Shown here one piece after another: positions 19,383 to 28,768 of a DNA stretch of 64,000 bases; within the stretch, counting starts at the first letter, position 1, and each line of letters opens with the position of its first letter. The DNA is from Microbulbifer aggregans (GTDB taxonomy: Bacteria > Pseudomonadota > Gammaproteobacteria > Pseudomonadales > Cellvibrionaceae), in NCBI RefSeq assembly GCF_001750105.1, contig NZ_CP014143.1:1851001-1915000 (forward strand), given 5' to 3'. Below the pieces are notes generated by a model. It was not told the origin of the DNA, did not search any database, and saw only the letters and a list, made by a program, of their open reading frames with translations. The translations under genes and the position numbers were made by a program.

Positions 19383-22300
19383 TGTTAATTCCTCATAAAG
19401 CGCGGCTCGCCGCCGACACCAAACTGCGAGCGCGGCCCAAAGCGCTATGTGCGGCGATCAGTCTGCTGACACTTTCAATGGCCTCGGCCAGTATCGCGCA
19501 GGATGTGAACCTGCAGGCGGAAGATGCCAGCTGGTGGGAGGTGTGGAAGCAGATTCCCGGACTCTCCCCCGAAGTTGAAGAACCTGAGGTCGACTACGAA
19601 GAACAGCCGCTTGGCAGTAACACGGAAACGATGCTCCTCGGCCAGCCCCGCAACCAGTGGGTGCAGGACGCAACGCTCTTTTCCGAAGCTATGGAGCCGG
19701 TGCGGGAAGAAAATCTCATCGACCCCATGCCATTCGAGACTGTCGATGATGAGATCAGCGAGGCTCAGGTCGAGGCCTTGCGTGAAAAGCTGGCTGAACT
19801 TTCCGGTAAGCACAATCTTCAGCTGAAGTTTATCGGACACACCGACGCCGCGGCGATGACGCCCCAGCAGCTGGCGGAATATCTCGATAAGTCAGAATTC
19901 ACCCGCGCCCGAGCCAAGCATGTGGCGGAGTTTTTCCAGCTGGCGCTGGACCTGCGGGAGGACGCGGTTTCCTTTGAAGGCCGCGGTGACGAAGAGCCGC
20001 TGGTAGAAAATATCACCAGCCAGGGCCGGGCCATGAACCGCCGTGTCCAGGTGCAGATCACCTACGATGAGCTGGATCAGCAGGCCCAGGCCGAGATGGC
20101 ACGGGCGCAGGCGCTGCAACTTAACCGGGTAAAGGTCTGTCGCCAGGAGACGGTCTGTCGCCTGACCTATACCGCCGGCACCGAAGAGCGTGCACGACTG
20201 AAAAATCTGGTGACGCCGCTACGCTGGCAGCCGGGCCAGGTGGATCTGCCCGAGGCCTTTATGCGCCGCATCAGCGAGGTGCGCGCGCAGTTGGCGGATA
20301 AAAATAACCTGGTGGTTCACTTCGTCGGTCACACAGACGGCATGCCATTGCCGGAAGGCCCGGCGGAGCTATATAGCGATCACTTGGCACTTTCTCTCGC
20401 CGAGGCGCGCCGCGTGGCGCTGGCGGTCCGCGATAGCCTTGGCCTGTCGGAGACGATGGTGACCTACTCCGGCAAGGGCAGCAGCATGCCCATCGTCGCC
20501 AACGACACCGCCAAGGGGCGTGCCCTGAACCGTCGGGTTGAGGTGGAATTCTGGTACGACGATCCGCTGGAGACCGCACACAATGGTGTGCAGGCCTGTC
20601 CGGAAGCGGCGGGTGCGGAGACCATTACCGTCGCCCACGAGTCGCCCACCGGACCGCTTGCTCCGATCCGTTTTGAAAGCGGCGATCCGGTGATTGCGCA
20701 ATCTGAACTTGCCCGTATGCGCAGCATCATGGCGGAAGTGGCGGACAAGGCTAACGTTCGCCTGAGTTTTGTTGGCTACAGCGAAAACGAGCGCATGGAG
20801 CGTCGTGAGGCCATGGTCTATGGCGACGACGTCGGTCTCTCCCGCGCGCGTGCGCGTCGGGCGATGGAGCAGGTCCAACAGGCTCTAGACCTCACCGAAG
20901 AACAGGTTGAGTTTGAGGGCCGTGGTTTCGTGCAGTCCGACGATGTGGTGTCCACCGGCTTTATCGAGCTGGACGGCGCACGTGTGGAAGTACAGGTGCT
21001 CTACGACGAGCTGGCGGTGCTTTCCGAACAGGATCGCCTCGCGATCGAGCGGATCGATCGGGAAGCGCAGGCCAACAACCCCTATGCGCTCAACCTGATG
21101 CGCATTACCGTGGACGGCAGTCCGGAATACGATCCCTACAAGAACTCTGCCGACTTGCAGCGGTGTACTGACGTGGCGCTGGAGCAGGCCAACATTCAGT
21201 TCCGTTTCGATAACAAAACCATGACGCCGCGGCTGAACGTCAGTGCCTGGCCCACCACAGTGCGCTATCAGGATGATCCGCAAACGGTCGTGGATGACAG
21301 CCGGGTACAGTTCCGCAGCTACTCCAATTACCCGAACTTTATTGAGCGCGCGGAAGTGCGCCTATTCGAGGAAGAGCAGTCACTGCGTGATACTCCGGTG
21401 GCCGTGGTCCCGCTGGATGAAAACGGTGATGGCGACTGGAGTGCTCAATTCGAGGAATTTGAAGCGCCACTGAAAAAGCTGCAGTACGTGCTGCGGGTCT
21501 ACGACGAAGACGGTCGCTATGATGAAACACGGCCACAGACGCTGTGGCTGGTGGATCGGCTCGACGCGCCGGCGAACGAACAGGTAACCGAGCGCGAGTT
21601 GCTGGTCGGTTATGGTGAAAACCGCCTGGCGAGCCAGAATATCCCGCTCGATGGCAACACCGTGCGCGTGAACGGTGCGCAGATTCCCGAGGATCACACC
21701 GTCTGGCTCGCCGGTCAGTCGGTGCCGGTGAGTGAGAATGGCGAGTTTGTCGCCGAACAGATATTTAACCGCGGCCTGCACACTGTCGAAGTCGCCGTGC
21801 TGGACCCCGAGGGCAACGGCGAATTGTTCCTGCGCGACCTGCGCTTTGCCAACAACGAGTGGTTCACCGTGGGTATTGCCGATTTCACGGTTGGGGTCGA
21901 CGATACCAACGGCCCGGCAGCGCTGGTGACCGGCGATGAAACCCACTATGACAACTCGGTTAGCTACGACGGCCGTCTGGCGTTCTACACCAGTGGTGGT
22001 TTCGGTGAGGGCTGGCGGCTCTCTGCCAGCGCCGATACCGAAGAGGGACCGGTGGACGAACTCTTCTCCAATTTCATGGAGAAAACACCGGATGCCCTGT
22101 TCCGCCGACTGGACAGCGATCTGTATTACCCCACTTTTGGTGACGACTCGACAGTAGTCGAGGATGCCCCCACGTCCGGTAAGTTTTACGTCAAGCTGTC
22201 TAAGTACGACGACTACGGCTTGTGGGGCAACTTCAAGGCCAGCTATACCGATAACGAACTGGCCCATATCGACCGTGCGCTCTACGGTGCTACCGGCCAC

Positions 22301-24553
22301 TACGAAACCGATGATGTAACCAGCTTCGGTGAGAAGCGTTTTTCTGTCGACGGCTTCAGTGCCGAACCGGGCACCATCGCTGGCCGGGACGAGTTCCGTG
22401 GTACCGGTGGTTCCCTCTACTTCATGCGCCACCAGGATATTCTCGCTGGCTCCGAGCGCGTGCGGGTCGAGGTGCGTGACAAGGATTCAGGCCTGGTACT
22501 GGGTGTGAAAAACCTCACTCCGGTAATCGACTACGACGTGGACTATATCCAGGGCCGTATCCTGCTGAACCGGCCGCTTTCCGCCATCGCCAATGACAAT
22601 GTGCTGATCCAGGACGGGTCCTATAACGGCAACCCGCAGTATCTGGTGGCGCGCTATGAATACACGCCGGGCTTCGAAGAAATGGATACGCTGGCGCTCG
22701 GTGGTCGCGCGCACTACTGGATTGGCGATCACGTCAAACTGGGCGTGAGTGGTACCCAGCAGGATGAGGAAGATAACGAGAGTTCGCTACAGGGCGTCGA
22801 CCTGACCTTCCGCAAGAGTGCGGGCAGCTGGATAAAACTGGAATCCGCTACCAGTGAGGGCAGTAATCTCGACAGCCTTTCCTCGTTCGACGGCGGGTTC
22901 AGTTTCAATTCTGAAAACCCAATCGACCCACAGGCCAAAGCCGCTGCCTCCAAGGTGGAAGGTAGCGTGCAACTGAACGACTTCTTCGAAGGCGCCCGGG
23001 GCTCCGGTACCTTCTACCATCAGGAGCGTGAAGCAGGGTTCTCGGCACCGGGCCAGATGGTCAATGGTGATACGACGCAGACCGGTGCCAGTGTCACCGT
23101 GCCGATTGGTAGCCGCGCTGATGTCAGCCTGAAGGCGGACAGTAAAGACCAGGAGCTGGGCCTGCAGACTTCCGCCCTGGATCTGGCGGTGGGTTACCAG
23201 CTCAATGATCGCTGGCGAGTCACCACCGGTGCCCGCGCGGATACCCGCGAGGATCTGTCGCCGGTGGTACCGGCGACCCAGACCCAGGGTGACCGCACCG
23301 ATATGGCGGTAGAGGCTGCCTATGATTCCGGTGCTGACTGGCGTGCATTCGGCTTCGTGCAGCGCACTCTGGAAGTGGACGGCAATCGGGATGAGAACAA
23401 CCGGGTCGGCTTTGGTGGTGCCTATCGCGTGAGCGAGCGCCTGACTCTGGACAGTGAACTGTCCGGCGGTGATACCGGCACTGCAGCGCGAGTGGGTACT
23501 GACTACCTGATCAGTGACCGCACCAACATCTACCTGAACTATACCCTCGACAACGAGCGCACCGACACCGGCGTGCGCGCACGCAAGGGCAACATGGCCA
23601 GCGGTTTCCGCAGCCGTTACTCCGACAGCCTCAGCATTTATGGCGAGGAGCGCTACAGTCACGGTGATGTATCCACGGGCCTCACCCACGCCCTGGGTAT
23701 GGACCTGGCACCGAGCGAGCGCTGGAACTACGGTACCTCCGTTGAGGCGGGCACTCTGGAAGACCCGCGCACCGGCGCACAGACGGACCGTCGCGCGGTC
23801 GGTTTGAACATGGGCTTTAGTGACGGAGATATCCGTCTCGCCTCGGCTGTCGAGTACCGCACCGACACTATGGAAAACCCGGTGGAGGGGCAGGACACAG
23901 TACTGGAGAACGAGCGCAAGACCTGGCTGCTGAAAAACACTGCCAGCTACCAGATCAATCCGGACTGGCGCCTGGTGGGCAAGCTCAACTATTCCGATAG
24001 TGAGAGTTCCCAGGGGCAGTTCTACGACGGCAAGTTTACTGAGGCCGTGATGGGCTATGCCTATCGACCGGTGAACAACGACCGCTGGAACACACTGCTG
24101 AAGTACACCTACTTCTATAACGTTCCCACCCAGGGGCAGGTCACGGTGGAGAACACCGCGGCGGAGTTTATCCAGAAGAGCCATATCTTCTCGGTGGACA
24201 CCAGTTACGATATCAGCCGCCAGTGGACACTGGGTGCCAAGTACGCCTACCGCCTCGGCCAGCTGAGCCAGGATCGCCAGAACCCCGAGTTCTTCGACAG
24301 CCGCGCTAACCTCTACGTACTGCGTGCAGACTGGCACTTCGTCAACAAGTGGGATCTGCTGATCGAGGGGCGCATGCTCGAGCTGCCGGACGCCCAGGAT
24401 CAGCGCAGCGGTGCCCTGCTGGGGCTTTATCGCCAGGTGGGACGCCATTTGAAAGTGGGTGTTGGTTACAACTTCACAGACTTCTCTGATGACCTGACTC
24501 AGCTTGACTACGATAGCCAGGGTGTTTTCCTGAACGTGATAGGGAAACTTTGA
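19373..24553 (+). CDS. Outer-membrane protein with three OmpA-like domains and long beta-barrel
   Basis: The protein has 1726 residues from the ATG at 19373; an ATG at 19382 (TGATG overlap with the previous stop) has better spacing from the G-rich ribosome site. A signal peptide ends near 'SIAQ'. Three OmpA-like peptidoglycan-binding domains lie at about residues 125-225, 296-396 and 443-546. The first two hold 'FIGHTD' and 'FVGHTD' and end with 'MNRRVQVQ' or 'LNRRVEVE'; the third is degenerate ('FVGYSE'). Ig-like beta regions follow to about 850. The remainder has alternating strands and Tyr/Trp/Arg-rich turns, as in a large outer-membrane barrel, ending without a C-terminal Phe. Overlap with the giant repeat gene suggests that it anchors or exports that protein. 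Confidence 0.82.
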   Translation: MEVMLIPHKARLAADTKLRARPKALCAAISLLTLSMASASIAQDVNLQAEDASWWEVWKQIPGLSPEVEEPEVDYEEQPLGSNTETMLLGQPRNQWVQDATLFSEAMEPVREENLIDPMPFETVDDEISEAQVEALREKLAELSGKHNLQLKFIGHTDAAAMTPQQLAEYLDKSEFTRARAKHVAEFFQLALDLREDAVSFEGRGDEEPLVENITSQGRAMNRRVQVQITYDELDQQAQAEMARAQALQLNRVKVCRQETVCRLTYTAGTEERARLKNLVTPLRWQPGQVDLPEAFMRRISEVRAQLADKNNLVVHFVGHTDGMPLPEGPAELYSDHLALSLAEARRVALAVRDSLGLSETMVTYSGKGSSMPIVANDTAKGRALNRRVEVEFWYDDPLETAHNGVQACPEAAGAETITVAHESPTGPLAPIRFESGDPVIAQSELARMRSIMAEVADKANVRLSFVGYSENERMERREAMVYGDDVGLSRARARRAMEQVQQALDLTEEQVEFEGRGFVQSDDVVSTGFIELDGARVEVQVLYDELAVLSEQDRLAIERIDREAQANNPYALNLMRITVDGSPEYDPYKNSADLQRCTDVALEQANIQFRFDNKTMTPRLNVSAWPTTVRYQDDPQTVVDDSRVQFRSYSNYPNFIERAEVRLFEEEQSLRDTPVAVVPLDENGDGDWSAQFEEFEAPLKKLQYVLRVYDEDGRYDETRPQTLWLVDRLDAPANEQVTERELLVGYGENRLASQNIPLDGNTVRVNGAQIPEDHTVWLAGQSVPVSENGEFVAEQIFNRGLHTVEVAVLDPEGNGELFLRDLRFANNEWFTVGIADFTVGVDDTNGPAALVTGDETHYDNSVSYDGRLAFYTSGGFGEGWRLSASADTEEGPVDELFSNFMEKTPDALFRRLDSDLYYPTFGDDSTVVEDAPTSGKFYVKLSKYDDYGLWGNFKASYTDNELAHIDRALYGATGHYETDDVTSFGEKRFSVDGFSAEPGTIAGRDEFRGTGGSLYFMRHQDILAGSERVRVEVRDKDSGLVLGVKNLTPVIDYDVDYIQGRILLNRPLSAIANDNVLIQDGSYNGNPQYLVARYEYTPGFEEMDTLALGGRAHYWIGDHVKLGVSGTQQDEEDNESSLQGVDLTFRKSAGSWIKLESATSEGSNLDSLSSFDGGFSFNSENPIDPQAKAAASKVEGSVQLNDFFEGARGSGTFYHQEREAGFSAPGQMVNGDTTQTGASVTVPIGSRADVSLKADSKDQELGLQTSALDLAVGYQLNDRWRVTTGARADTREDLSPVVPATQTQGDRTDMAVEAAYDSGADWRAFGFVQRTLEVDGNRDENNRVGFGGAYRVSERLTLDSELSGGDTGTAARVGTDYLISDRTNIYLNYTLDNERTDTGVRARKGNMASGFRSRYSDSLSIYGEERYSHGDVSTGLTHALGMDLAPSERWNYGTSVEAGTLEDPRTGAQTDRRAVGLNMGFSDGDIRLASAVEYRTDTMENPVEGQDTVLENERKTWLLKNTASYQINPDWRLVGKLNYSDSESSQGQFYDGKFTEAVMGYAYRPVNNDRWNTLLKYTYFYNVPTQGQVTVENTAAEFIQKSHIFSVDTSYDISRQWTLGAKYAYRLGQLSQDRQNPEFFDSRANLYVLRADWHFVNKWDLLIEGRMLELPDAQDQRSGALLGLYRQVGRHLKVGVGYNFTDFSDDLTQLDYDSQGVFLNVIGKL

Positions 24554-24892
24554 TTGCTGTCCGGTCGCACTGCTCGCGGTGCGACCGGCTGGCAGACCGT
24601 AAAAAATTACCGATCCAGAATGCTTCCGGTACCTCAATCGAAGCCTGAGACCGGGAGGTAGGAACAGCTTTGGCCGCGGTTCCGAAATCTATCTACTCTT
24701 ATTTCGCTCTCCTATGCTTGTTCCGGGGCCGTGGCAAATCAGCCCCTGTGATTCATTCCCATGATTTGATCGATGAGACATTGTGGTGTCTCTACGTGAC
24801 AAACCTGTATTTTTATCGCTCTCCCCCAAAAAGCTCTCTGGTAAGATTCCCCGGCAAATAAAAAGCAATAAATGCAAATCGGGGATGGCTTC
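24554..24892. other. Intergenic region with two hairpins, no gene
   Basis: No credible coding frame is seen. A hairpin with a 10-bp perfect stem (CCGGTCGCAC/GTGCGACCGG, 24561-24588) follows the barrel gene and may end transcription, although it lacks a T-run. A second perfect inverted repeat, GAGACA-TTGTGG-TGTCTC (24775-24792), lies about 100 bases before the next gene and could be an operator or a leader hairpin. Confidence 0.5.
24561..24588 (+). terminator. Hairpin after the DUF11/OmpA gene pair
   Basis: A 10-bp perfect stem (CCGGTCGCAC/GTGCGACCGG) with an 8-base loop begins eight bases after the stop codon. No T-run follows, so factor-independent termination would be weak. Confidence 0.5.
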
Positions 24893-25951
24893 ATGGTCAA
24901 AAAAATTCTATTTGTGGTATCGGTTCTGCTGGTTACCGCTTGTTCTTCCACACCGTATGAAAACTTTGACTCAGCGACGGTGCAGGGAAAGGGTTCCATG
25001 CGATTGGTTTCGCAGGTCTCTCAGGAGGAAATGGTCAAGGAATTTGTGCCTTCCAATAGCGGGGGATCAGCTGGAGCTCAGTTTGGTCTTGTGGGTGCAC
25101 TGGTGGGTTCGGCGATCGATGCATCAGTCAACAACTCCCGTGCTCAGGATGCCGAACAGATGGTTGAGCCTTTCCGCAATGCATTGCTGGATCTGGATGT
25201 GCGTTCGCTGGTCTACCATCAGCTTGCCGAGAACGCTTCACGAATCGATTGGGTTAGCGATGTCAATCCGGTTATGGAACAGCTGGAAGCGGGTAAAAAG
25301 CCGGAAGATTATGTCTTGGGGGTCGATGAAGATCTGGTTCTGATGGTGGATACCCGGTATAGCCTCAAGCCCGGAACTGAGGTTGTTGAGTTCGTGGCGA
25401 TGTACGCCCTTTATGATAAGGATGCAATCCGTAAAGCGGGTAAGTCCAAGGCAAAGCCGATATACAGCAATACCGCAACCATTCAGTCTTATCCTCACAA
25501 CGCCAGTATTCGCCGTCTGACTGAGAGTGAGAAGGAAGCTGAGCGTCAGAGTATCGAGCAACGGTATCCGACGGATGCTGAACTGGCGAAAAACACCCTG
25601 GCGCGGAATCAAAAGAACAAGAAAAAGGCTCTGGCAAACCTCGACACAAAAACGCTGTCCGTGGTTGGCTACAACCCCAATGGCAGTGTCTGGCTGGCCA
25701 ACGATGGAGCCCTGCTGCGTGAGGAAGTTCAGGCAGCGCCATCCCTCTTGGCTGATATGGTCGTGAAGGACCTCATGGGGGAATACCCGCTGCCTGAGCT
25801 GGCTGAAGGTGAAAAGCGGAAGCATCCGAAAGCGCCTCAACTGCTTGAAGAATCCGAGAACGGGATGGTCATTACCCGCCGCCCAAATGGAACGTTGCTT
25901 TCCAAGCACCGTGATGCACCTGTCTATACCACCTTTGGCAACGTGTTCTAA
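24893..25951 (+). CDS. Lipoprotein of unknown function
   Basis: The protein has 352 residues. The ATG at 24893 is chosen because GGGGA at 24881-24885 lies about seven bases upstream and the signal peptide then starts properly. An ATG at 24872 in the same frame would add seven unlikely residues. The signal peptide ends in a lipobox (VTAC, Cys about residue 17). A glycine-rich segment near residue 60 ('AQFGLVGALVGSAIDASVN') may be membrane-associated. The central part has several beta strands ('DEDLVLMVDTRYSLKPGTEV'), followed by a basic helix around 200-240. No family is recognised. The stop overlaps the start of a second lipoprotein gene, so the two are co-translated. Confidence 0.8.
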   Translation: MVKKILFVVSVLLVTACSSTPYENFDSATVQGKGSMRLVSQVSQEEMVKEFVPSNSGGSAGAQFGLVGALVGSAIDASVNNSRAQDAEQMVEPFRNALLDLDVRSLVYHQLAENASRIDWVSDVNPVMEQLEAGKKPEDYVLGVDEDLVLMVDTRYSLKPGTEVVEFVAMYALYDKDAIRKAGKSKAKPIYSNTATIQSYPHNASIRRLTESEKEAERQSIEQRYPTDAELAKNTLARNQKNKKKALANLDTKTLSVVGYNPNGSVWLANDGALLREEVQAAPSLLADMVVKDLMGEYPLPELAEGEKRKHPKAPQLLEESENGMVITRRPNGTLLSKHRDAPVYTTFGNVF

Positions 25952-26475
25952 TGAGCAGGTGTTCAGCACTGGCTTTGCTGCTTGTGGCGCTGACGGGGAT
26001 TCCAGCTTGCGCCACTAAAGTCAGCAACACTGTGATCGGAGACGGACCACTGCCGCTGGTGGCTGGAGAAGATGCTCTTACCGCGCAGAGGCGTGATTGT
26101 CCTGCAACGATTGCCGTGATCGACGAGAGCGTCAAATCTCCGCCGCTCACCGGCATTGGTAATCAGGTCGTTCGGTCTGTGGCGCTTGAGTTGCTGGAGG
26201 GGTTGGGTCCAGAAATTACAGAGTCGCAGGGAGAAAGCGATTTGCAGGTGGTGGTCAAGCGTGCGTATGTGCACAATCTTGCATCTTCAAAGTCCGCAGT
26301 GGTGGTCCTCTCTGTCACTAATCGTGAGACAGCGGAAAGTACCGTTTACCGTGGCCGGTCCGTTGGTGTGAACTGGTGGGGAACCCAGAGGGAGTACCTG
26401 GAGGGTCTGAAACTTGCCATGCAAGAGGCCCTTGGACCGGTGACCTATCAACTGCAGCGCATCTGTGCATCTTGA
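25951..26475 (+). CDS. Second lipoprotein of unknown function
   Basis: The protein has 174 residues from an ATG that overlaps the previous stop (TAATG). The signal peptide ends in a lipobox (IPAC, Cys about residue 20). The mature domain of about 150 residues has an alternating strand/helix pattern, including 'LQVVVKRAYVHNLASSKSAV' followed by a 'VYRGRSVGVNWWG' strand and a final helix. The layout resembles small periplasmic lipoproteins that bind a partner lipoprotein, but I do not recognise the family. It is probably a partner of the preceding lipoprotein. The initiator tRNA promoter lies about 100 bases downstream. Confidence 0.78.
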   Translation: MSRCSALALLLVALTGIPACATKVSNTVIGDGPLPLVAGEDALTAQRRDCPATIAVIDESVKSPPLTGIGNQVVRSVALELLEGLGPEITESQGESDLQVVVKRAYVHNLASSKSAVVVLSVTNRETAESTVYRGRSVGVNWWGTQREYLEGLKLAMQEALGPVTYQLQRICAS

Positions 26476-26576
26476 TCTGGGTAGGCTCTCGACTAAAACT
26501 CGCACGAATCTGCTGATACGGCTGCTGGCTCGAGCGGCACGGAATTGGTGAGTCAGAAAAAAATTGCGATGGTGTC

Positions 26577-26605
26577 TGGACTTCCCGCCGTCACATCCCT
26601 AGAAT
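26577..26605 (+). promoter_or_regulatory. Sigma-70 promoter of first initiator tRNA
   Basis: A -35 element TGGACT (26577-26582), a 17-base spacer and a -10 element TAGAAT (26600-26605) lie upstream of the tRNA. The -10 and the following bases (CCCTAGAATGCGCAGCCTCTT) are identical to those before the second initiator tRNA at 31143, which supports a true promoter. Confidence 0.75.
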
Positions 26606-26678
26606 GCGCAGCCTCTTCGGCGCTCGGTCATCCAGCGCCAGCCAACGAAGCGTTACCAGAGCTCGTTGGTCGAGTTGA

Positions 26679-26755
<77 letters not shown>

Positions 26756-26760
26756 AATTC

Positions 26761-27490
26761 TTCCGCCAGTGGTTTTAAGAGAAGTGCCCGACGAATCGGT
26801 CTCCCTCTCTACCTCTGGCCGGCAAAGCCGGGCGAAGGTCGTTATTCGAATCTGACCGCGCTACCAAATTCAAGTCCTACAACTTCGTAGGCAGGGCCCG
26901 ACATGTCGGGCTCGCTTTTCACCTGAGTACGGCGCAGCCGCTCGAAGGTCATCGGTTCAAGTTCCGCCCCCGCTACCAAATTCTTCCGCCAGTGGTTGTA
27001 AGATGGATGCCCGACGTTTCGGTCTCCCTTTTTACCTCTGGCCGGCATAGCCGGGCGAAGGTCGTCGGTTTAAATCCGGCTCCACTGCCAAATTCAAGTC
27101 CTACAACTTCGTAGGCAGGGCCCGACATGTCGGGCTCGCTTTCACCTGAGTACGGCGCAGCCGCTCGAAGGTCATCGGTTCAAATCCGGCCCCCGCTACC
27201 AAATTCTTCCGCCAGTGGTTTTGAGATGGATGCCCGACGTTTCGGTCTCCCTTTTTACCTCGGGCCGGCATAGCCGGGCGAAGGTCGTCGGTTTAAACCC
27301 GGCTCCACTGCCAAATTCAAGTCCTACAACTTCGTAGGCAGGGCCCGATATGTCGGGCTCGCTTTTCACCTGAGTATGGCATAGCCGCTCGAAGGCCGTC
27401 GGTTCAATTCCGGCCCCGTTACCAAGCTCTTCCGCGTGTGGTTTTAAGGTGGATGCCCGGCGATTCGGTCCCCCCTTTACCTCTGGCCGG
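26761..27490 (+). repeat. Tandem array of about 6.5 tRNA-fMet-derived 112-bp units
   Basis: Two unit types alternate: A (26761-26871, 26984-27095, 27207-27318, partial 27430-27490) and B (26872-26983, 27096-27206, 27319-27429). Each full unit is 111-112 bp and ends in about 40 bases matching the 3' part of the preceding tRNA (from CGAAGGTCGTCGG through CTACCA) plus AAATTC. B units carry the inverted repeat GCCCGACATGTCGGGC (26896-26911, 27120-27135) followed by CGCTTTTC. A units carry CCGACGTTTCGG-like hairpins followed by CTCCCTTTTT. Every unit therefore resembles a tRNA end plus a terminator. The design is like the rtT repeats after tyrT in E. coli. No full cloverleaf is present in any unit. 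Confidence 0.9.
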
Positions 27491-27622
27491 TTCAGTCTGT
27501 CCGGGTTGGCTCATTCCGTTCTGGCCGTCTGCAAGTATCCCTGGCAAACAGTTTATTGCTGGCTTGAAGTCGAGCTTTTCGAGAATTTGCTGTGCTGCGC
27601 GTTGAATCAGTATTTGCGAAAA
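27491..27622. other. Short spacer after the repeat array
   Basis: No gene is seen. The sequence diverges from the repeat consensus after about 27490 and shows no clear terminator for the array or for the convergent PepSY gene. Confidence 0.4.
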
Positions 27623-28762
27623 CTAAACTTCAGCGATTTGTACTTTATGCGGGGCAGGGGCGGCCTGATGCCGTGCCCTTTTTAGTTTGTGTTTTTTCCA
27701 CCACAAATAAATGCCAGTGCCAAATAGCAGCGACGGCACCAGGCCGGTTAACAGGATCAGCCAGCGGCCGAACAGTCCCAGTGCATCGCCATTGTGTAAA
27801 GGGAATTGCCAGCGCACGACCTGGTTGCCAAGGGGGATGGAGGTGACGTCCTGTTTCAGCAGTATCTCGCCGCTGTACTGGTCCAGGCGTACAAAGCTCG
27901 CGCCATAGTTTTGCCAGGGCTCACCCGCTGCGCGAAAACTCAGGCCGTAGGTGTCACCGGCATCACGAGGTAAGTAGATGCGCTTCAGTTCTCCGCCCGG
28001 AAACGCCTCATGTCCCAGGGCGACAATAGTTTCCGGATCGAGTGGTGTGCCCTGATCGGTGCGAGAGCGTGGCAGGGTTGGGCGTGCTTCCATCGGCAGC
28101 AGTGATCCCACCACTGCGTCCGCTTCCTTGGGAAATACCATGGTGACGCCAGAAAAGGCGATCAACAGCAGCAGTGGCAGGAAGTAAATGCCCAAGACTT
28201 TATGCAGATCGAAGAACAGACGAAAGCGGTTGCGGTCGCGTCGGATGACAAGTGCGCGCCTCCAGCGCCCCTTGCGCGGCCACCACAGAACAACGCCGGT
28301 AACACAGAATACCAGTAGCAGCAGCCCCATCAATCCCACGATGGTCTTGCCAGTGCTCCCTGCCAGCAGGGTGTAGTGCAACCGATAGATCCAGGACATG
28401 GTGTATTTGCCCCAGCCGCGCACTGCCAGTACTTCGGCGTCGGTGGGGGAAACGCTGACCTCGATGGGGCCCGGCGCGCCCTCGGGTGAGGGGAAGCGGA
28501 TCACGTGGGGGCTGCCGGGTTGCCGCGGCGTCATTAGCCGCACCGGTTGCGGGTTCCCAGGCACCGCGGCCTGTGCTGCCGCGAGGACCTCGCTGTAACT
28601 GGCCGGGTTATTAGAGGGTGCGAAGGTGACCGTCTCCGGCGCCAACTTTTCATCCAGGGCATGATCGAACACCAGCAGGCTGCCGGTAAGTCCGATCAGG
28701 GAAAGCAGCAGGCCCAGAGTCAGGCCTGCGTACTTGTGCAGAATGAAAAAGCTGCGCCGCAT
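27623..28762 (-). CDS. PepSY-domain membrane protein (iron-uptake associated)
   Basis: The protein has 379 residues and four main membrane segments: near the N-terminus (after 'HKYAGLTLG'), around residues 140-165, around 195-215 and near 330-355. This is the PepSY-associated TM family layout (PiuB-like). Conserved histidines in 'FILHKYAG', 'YRLHYTLLAG' and 'FDLHKVLGIY' may bind heme or metal. Members are commonly paired with TonB-dependent siderophore receptors and are thought to reduce or help release ferric siderophores. It starts only six bases after the stop of the receptor gene, so the two form one operon under the Fur-controlled promoter at 30946-30974. Confidence 0.88.
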   Translation of the reverse strand: MRRSFFILHKYAGLTLGLLLSLIGLTGSLLVFDHALDEKLAPETVTFAPSNNPASYSEVLAAAQAAVPGNPQPVRLMTPRQPGSPHVIRFPSPEGAPGPIEVSVSPTDAEVLAVRGWGKYTMSWIYRLHYTLLAGSTGKTIVGLMGLLLLVFCVTGVVLWWPRKGRWRRALVIRRDRNRFRLFFDLHKVLGIYFLPLLLLIAFSGVTMVFPKEADAVVGSLLPMEARPTLPRSRTDQGTPLDPETIVALGHEAFPGGELKRIYLPRDAGDTYGLSFRAAGEPWQNYGASFVRLDQYSGEILLKQDVTSIPLGNQVVRWQFPLHNGDALGLFGRWLILLTGLVPSLLFGTGIYLWWKKHKLKRARHQAAPAPHKVQIAEV

Positions 28763-28768
28763 GAGTGC

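Noticed and set aside
22787..24637. Minus-strand frame opposite the OmpA/barrel gene (616 codons)
   Set aside because: Antisense shadow; the plus-strand frame has signal peptide, OmpA motifs and barrel pattern.
26761..27490. CRISPR array
   Set aside because: Units are 112 bp with no constant short repeat or unique spacers, and tRNA homology explains them.
27449..27685. Small frames after the repeat array
   Set aside because: No ribosome site or recognisable sequence; they run into the 3' end of the convergent gene.
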